In this document: one piece after another, positions 6,060-8,395 of the stretch
Layout of the letters: every line of letters starts with the position of its first letter
Position numbering within the stretch: position 1 is the stretch's first letter
From: an uncultured bacterium
GTDB taxonomy: Bacteria; Cloacimonadota; Cloacimonadia; Cloacimonadales; Cloacimonadaceae
Length of the DNA stretch: 8,395 nt
Assembly: GCA_937924555.1 (NCBI GenBank)
Contig: CALDSN010000190.1
Span: forward strand, 1 to 8,395
Reading direction: 5' to 3'
Translations under genes and position numbers: made by a program
Notes under the pieces: generated by a model
What the model was told of the DNA's origin: nothing
Databases searched by the model: none
What the model saw: only the letters and a program-made list of their open reading frames with translations

Positions 6060-6998
6060 ATGACGCCAAGCCCACAATTCCTCGGACGCTCCATGTTCGA
6101 CCTGGACACCTATTCCCCCGAAGAAATCATGTACATCTTGGAAGCCGCCAAGGGCATGAAAGAAATCAACCTGAGGGAATATAAGAAAATCCCCACCCTA
6201 CGCGGAAAAACTGTATGCACTCTCTTCATCGAAAACAGCACCCGCACCCGCATGAGTTTTGAGCTTGCCGCAAACCGCCTAAGTGCCGATGTGGTGAGTT
6301 TCCAGGCAAGCATCTCTGCCCTCCAAAAAGGAGAAAGCTTGCAAGACACTGTTTACACCTTGGATGCTATGGGTATAGACCTCTATTGCATCCGTCACAG
6401 CAGCCCCGGCAGCCCCCAATTGGTGAACAAATACTCCGGAAAGCCCGTGATTAACGGTGGTGACGGACGCCATGCCCACCCCACTCAGGCACTATTGGAC
6501 ATTTACTCCATCTGGGAAAAGCTTGGTGACCTCAAGGGCTTAAAGATCACCATCGTGGGTGATATCCTGAACAGCCGTGTGGTACGCAGTAACCTTATCG
6601 GAATGCAGAAACTTGGTGCTAAGGTTACCGTCTGCGGTCCCAAGACCCTTATGCCCGGCAACATGGAAAGCGTATATGGCTGCCGTGTGGAGTATGACCT
6701 TGCCCGTGCTCTGCATGATGCGGATGTGGTTATGGGTCTGCGCATGCAACTGGAAAGGATGTCCGAAGGCCTCTTCCCTTCTCTGGAAGAATACAGTAAG
6801 CACTATGTGCTGTCCAAAGACACTCTTAAATATGCCAAAAAGAACGCCCTCATCATGCACCCCGGTCCCATGAACCGAGGTATCGAAATCCTCCCTGAGA
6901 TTGCCGATGGCAATCAGAGCATCATCGTTGAACAAGTAGCTAATGGTGTTGCCATCCGTATGGCATTGATGTTCCTTATCCTTGGTGGTAAGGCATGA
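6060..6998 (+). CDS. pyrB: Aspartate carbamoyltransferase catalytic subunit
   Basis: This cytoplasmic enzyme joins carbamoyl phosphate and L-aspartate to give N-carbamoyl-L-aspartate, the first committed step of pyrimidine synthesis. The 312-residue length is normal. The carbamoyl-phosphate signature STRTR is at 60-64 within FIENSTRTRMSFE. SALQKGES (86-93) carries the conserved active-site lysine at 90. RHSSPGSP (112-119) and HPTQ (140-143) are the conserved contacts in the first domain. NSRVVRS (171-177) and HPGPMNRG (267-274) belong to the aspartate-binding domain. All key residues look intact. The ATG at 6060 follows AGGAG (6050-6054) at five bases. pyrC starts 56 bp downstream on the same strand, fitting an operon. 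No regulatory-chain gene (pyrI) lies between or beside them in this window, so the enzyme may work as the catalytic trimer alone or use a subunit encoded elsewhere. Confidence 0.98.
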   Translation: MTPSPQFLGRSMFDLDTYSPEEIMYILEAAKGMKEINLREYKKIPTLRGKTVCTLFIENSTRTRMSFELAANRLSADVVSFQASISALQKGESLQDTVYTLDAMGIDLYCIRHSSPGSPQLVNKYSGKPVINGGDGRHAHPTQALLDIYSIWEKLGDLKGLKITIVGDILNSRVVRSNLIGMQKLGAKVTVCGPKTLMPGNMESVYGCRVEYDLARALHDADVVMGLRMQLERMSEGLFPSLEEYSKHYVLSKDTLKYAKKNALIMHPGPMNRGIEILPEIADGNQSIIVEQVANGVAIRMALMFLILGGKA

Positions 6999-7054
6999 GC
7001 CATCAGCGTAAACACACAGCCAAACAACAATAAAAGCAAACTCAGGAGATTACC

Positions 7055-8335
7055 ATGAAGATACTTATAAACAATGCCAAGATATACACTCACGGAAAGC
7101 TCAGCAAGAGCGACATCCTTATAGACCGCACAAAGATTGTGAAGATAGCTGCCAAAATAACCGACAAGGCAGATAAAACCATAAACGCCCAAGGATGCCA
7201 TGTGTTTCCCGGCTTCATCGACCTCCATGCCCACCTGCGTGATCCCGGACAAACCTACAAAGAGGACATCGTTAGCGGAACCAAAGCCGCTGCCCATGGT
7301 GGTTACACAGCTGTTTGCGCCATGCCCAATACCGAGCCTGTTACTGATAATATAGCCTCGGTTGAATATATTCAACTCCGCGCCAAAGAGCACGGCTCAG
7401 CCAAGGTATATGTTATTGGTGCTATCACCAAAGGCTCTACCGGCACAGAAATAGCCGAAATGGCAACCATGAAGTCCGGGGGTATCGTTGCCGTTAGTGA
7501 CGATGGCAAGTGCGTGCAAAACGCCAGATTGATGCTCTCCTGCATGCGCTATGCTGCCAATTTTGATATTCCCATCATCATCCATGCTGAGGACTACAAC
7601 CTTGCCGGCAAAGGTCAAATTCATGGGGGCAAAGTTGCCACTCAGGTTGGCTTAAGCGGTATCCCGGCTCTTGCCGAGGAAGTAATCATCGCACGCGATA
7701 TAATGCTGGCAGAAAGTGCCGGAGCAAGGCTGCACATTGCCCATATCTCCACAGCAAAATCCTTGGAGTTGGTGCGACAGGCAAAGGCAAAAGGCTTGCC
7801 CATCACCTGTGAAGTTACTCCTCATCACCTTGTCCTCACCGAAGAAGCCTGCCTCAGTTTCGACACCAATATCAAGATGAAGCCCCCCTTGCGTTCCGAA
7901 GCTGACCGACAAGCCTGTGTTGAAGCCCTGCGGGATGGCTTAATCGACTGCATTGCCACCGACCATGCACCTCATGCGGACTTTGAGAAGGAAAAGGAGT
8001 TTGACTACGCCCCCTTTGGCATCATTGGCTTGGAAACCGCCTTCCCTATTCTATACAAGAACCTTGTTCTTACGAAGCAGATCACTTTAACCCGCTTAGT
8101 GGATGCCCTCAGCAGTGCCCCTGCCACGGTGTTAAACCTTCCCGGAGGCACCTTACAGGAGGGTGCATCTGCCGATCTCTGCATTGTTGACTTGGATAAA
8201 GAAAGTACCTTTAGCCCTCAAAACATCCTCTCCAAAAGCAAGAACACCCCTTGGTTAAACCACAGCCTGCCGGGCAGCATCCTCTGGACTATCTGCAACG
8301 GCAGCATCAGCTACCAACACCCCGATTGTAAGTAG
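7055..8335 (+). CDS. pyrC: Dihydroorotase (class I)
   Basis: This amidohydrolase cyclises N-carbamoyl-L-aspartate to L-dihydroorotate, the step after PyrB. The 426 residues match the longer class I enzymes of the Bacillus and Aquifex type rather than the shorter E. coli type. Metal and substrate residues are visible in order: DLHAHLRDPG (56-65) with His58, His60 and Arg62; MPNTEP (90-95); SDDGK (148-152) with a metal-ligand Asp as in class I enzymes; IIIHAED (175-180) with His177; HIAHIST (227-233) with His230; and ATDHAPH (301-307) with catalytic Asp303. Nothing essential looks missing, so this is not one of the inactive pyrC paralogues found beside pyrB in some bacteria. The ATG at 7055 follows AGGAG (7044-7048) at six bases. 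The next gene starts ten bases after the stop, supporting a continuous operon. Confidence 0.97.
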   Translation: MKILINNAKIYTHGKLSKSDILIDRTKIVKIAAKITDKADKTINAQGCHVFPGFIDLHAHLRDPGQTYKEDIVSGTKAAAHGGYTAVCAMPNTEPVTDNIASVEYIQLRAKEHGSAKVYVIGAITKGSTGTEIAEMATMKSGGIVAVSDDGKCVQNARLMLSCMRYAANFDIPIIIHAEDYNLAGKGQIHGGKVATQVGLSGIPALAEEVIIARDIMLAESAGARLHIAHISTAKSLELVRQAKAKGLPITCEVTPHHLVLTEEACLSFDTNIKMKPPLRSEADRQACVEALRDGLIDCIATDHAPHADFEKEKEFDYAPFGIIGLETAFPILYKNLVLTKQITLTRLVDALSSAPATVLNLPGGTLQEGASADLCIVDLDKESTFSPQNILSKSKNTPWLNHSLPGSILWTICNGSISYQHPDCK

Positions 8336-8344
8336 GAATAGACA

Positions 8345-8395
8345 ATGGCAACAAACCCACAACGGCGAGAGGTAGCTATCTACTCTCGTGAAGAG
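8345..8395 (+). CDS. Start of a third gene in the pyr operon (cut by the window end)
   Basis: An ATG at 8345 opens a frame of 17 codons, MATNPQRREVAIYSREE, that runs off the right edge. AGGA at 8334-8337, overlapping the pyrC stop, lies seven bases upstream, a good ribosome binding site. The ten-base gap after pyrC argues for co-transcription. The start is reminiscent of the first strand of dihydroorotate dehydrogenase electron-transfer subunits (PyrK), which often follow pyrC, but 17 residues cannot establish this. Confidence 0.65.
   Translation, partial: MATNPQRREVAIYSREE

Noticed and set aside
6540..6935. 131-codon minus-strand ORF inside pyrB
   Set aside because: It is a shadow of pyrB, whose catalytic motifs are intact on the other strand.
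6999..7054. Terminator or small gene between pyrB and pyrC
   Set aside because: The 56-bp gap holds only the pyrC Shine-Dalgarno and A-rich sequence, with no stem-loop or start codon of note.
6914..7393. 159-codon minus-strand ORF across the pyrB-pyrC junction
   Set aside because: It is antisense to two well-conserved enzymes and has no recognisable domain or start context.

Overview
The window opens with 50 bases of Illumina TruSeq indexed adapter fused to genomic DNA, so its left edge is a sequencing or assembly artefact and biological sequence begins at about position 51. The rest is a fragment of a bacterial chromosome, probably from a Gram-negative-type (diderm) bacterium: it has two lipoprotein-type signal peptides, one probable outer-membrane beta-barrel protein and good Shine-Dalgarno sites. 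The style of the envelope proteins would suit an uncultured anaerobe of the Cloacimonadota/Fibrobacterota/Bacteroidota kind, but that is an impression and not a demonstrated assignment.

Layout. Positions 51-2378 (minus strand) hold a two-gene envelope unit: a 530-residue lipoprotein of unrecognised family, followed with a small overlap by a beta-barrel-like protein that is cut off by the adapter. A 316-bp divergent intergenic region (2379-2694) carries a probable promoter for the lipoprotein, two repeat patterns around it, a palindromic repeat element and a weak SOS-like box. dinB (DNA polymerase IV, 2695-3756, plus strand) follows. It overlaps tail-to-tail by 18 bp with an EamA-family transporter gene (3739-4647, minus), which lies downstream of a TPR lipoprotein gene (4709-5794, minus) across a 61-bp gap containing a hairpin. 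A second divergent region (5795-6059) carries a second copy of the palindromic element. The right end is a pyrimidine-biosynthesis unit on the plus strand: pyrB (6060-6998), pyrC (7055-8335) and the first 17 codons of a third gene.

How the genes work together. pyrB and pyrC encode consecutive steps of UMP synthesis, carbamoyl-aspartate formation and its cyclisation to dihydroorotate, and the close spacing with good ribosome binding sites supports an operon. The lipoprotein/beta-barrel pair is probably co-translated and acts at the outer membrane. dinB, the transporter and the TPR lipoprotein have no evident functional link.

The most notable non-coding signal is a diverged pair of about 54-bp palindromic elements (45 of 54 positions identical by hand alignment, in opposite orientation), each between divergently transcribed genes and each with internal 11-bp periodicity. 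I see no defence system, CRISPR array, transposase, tRNA or rRNA, and nothing here clearly amounts to a new multi-gene system.
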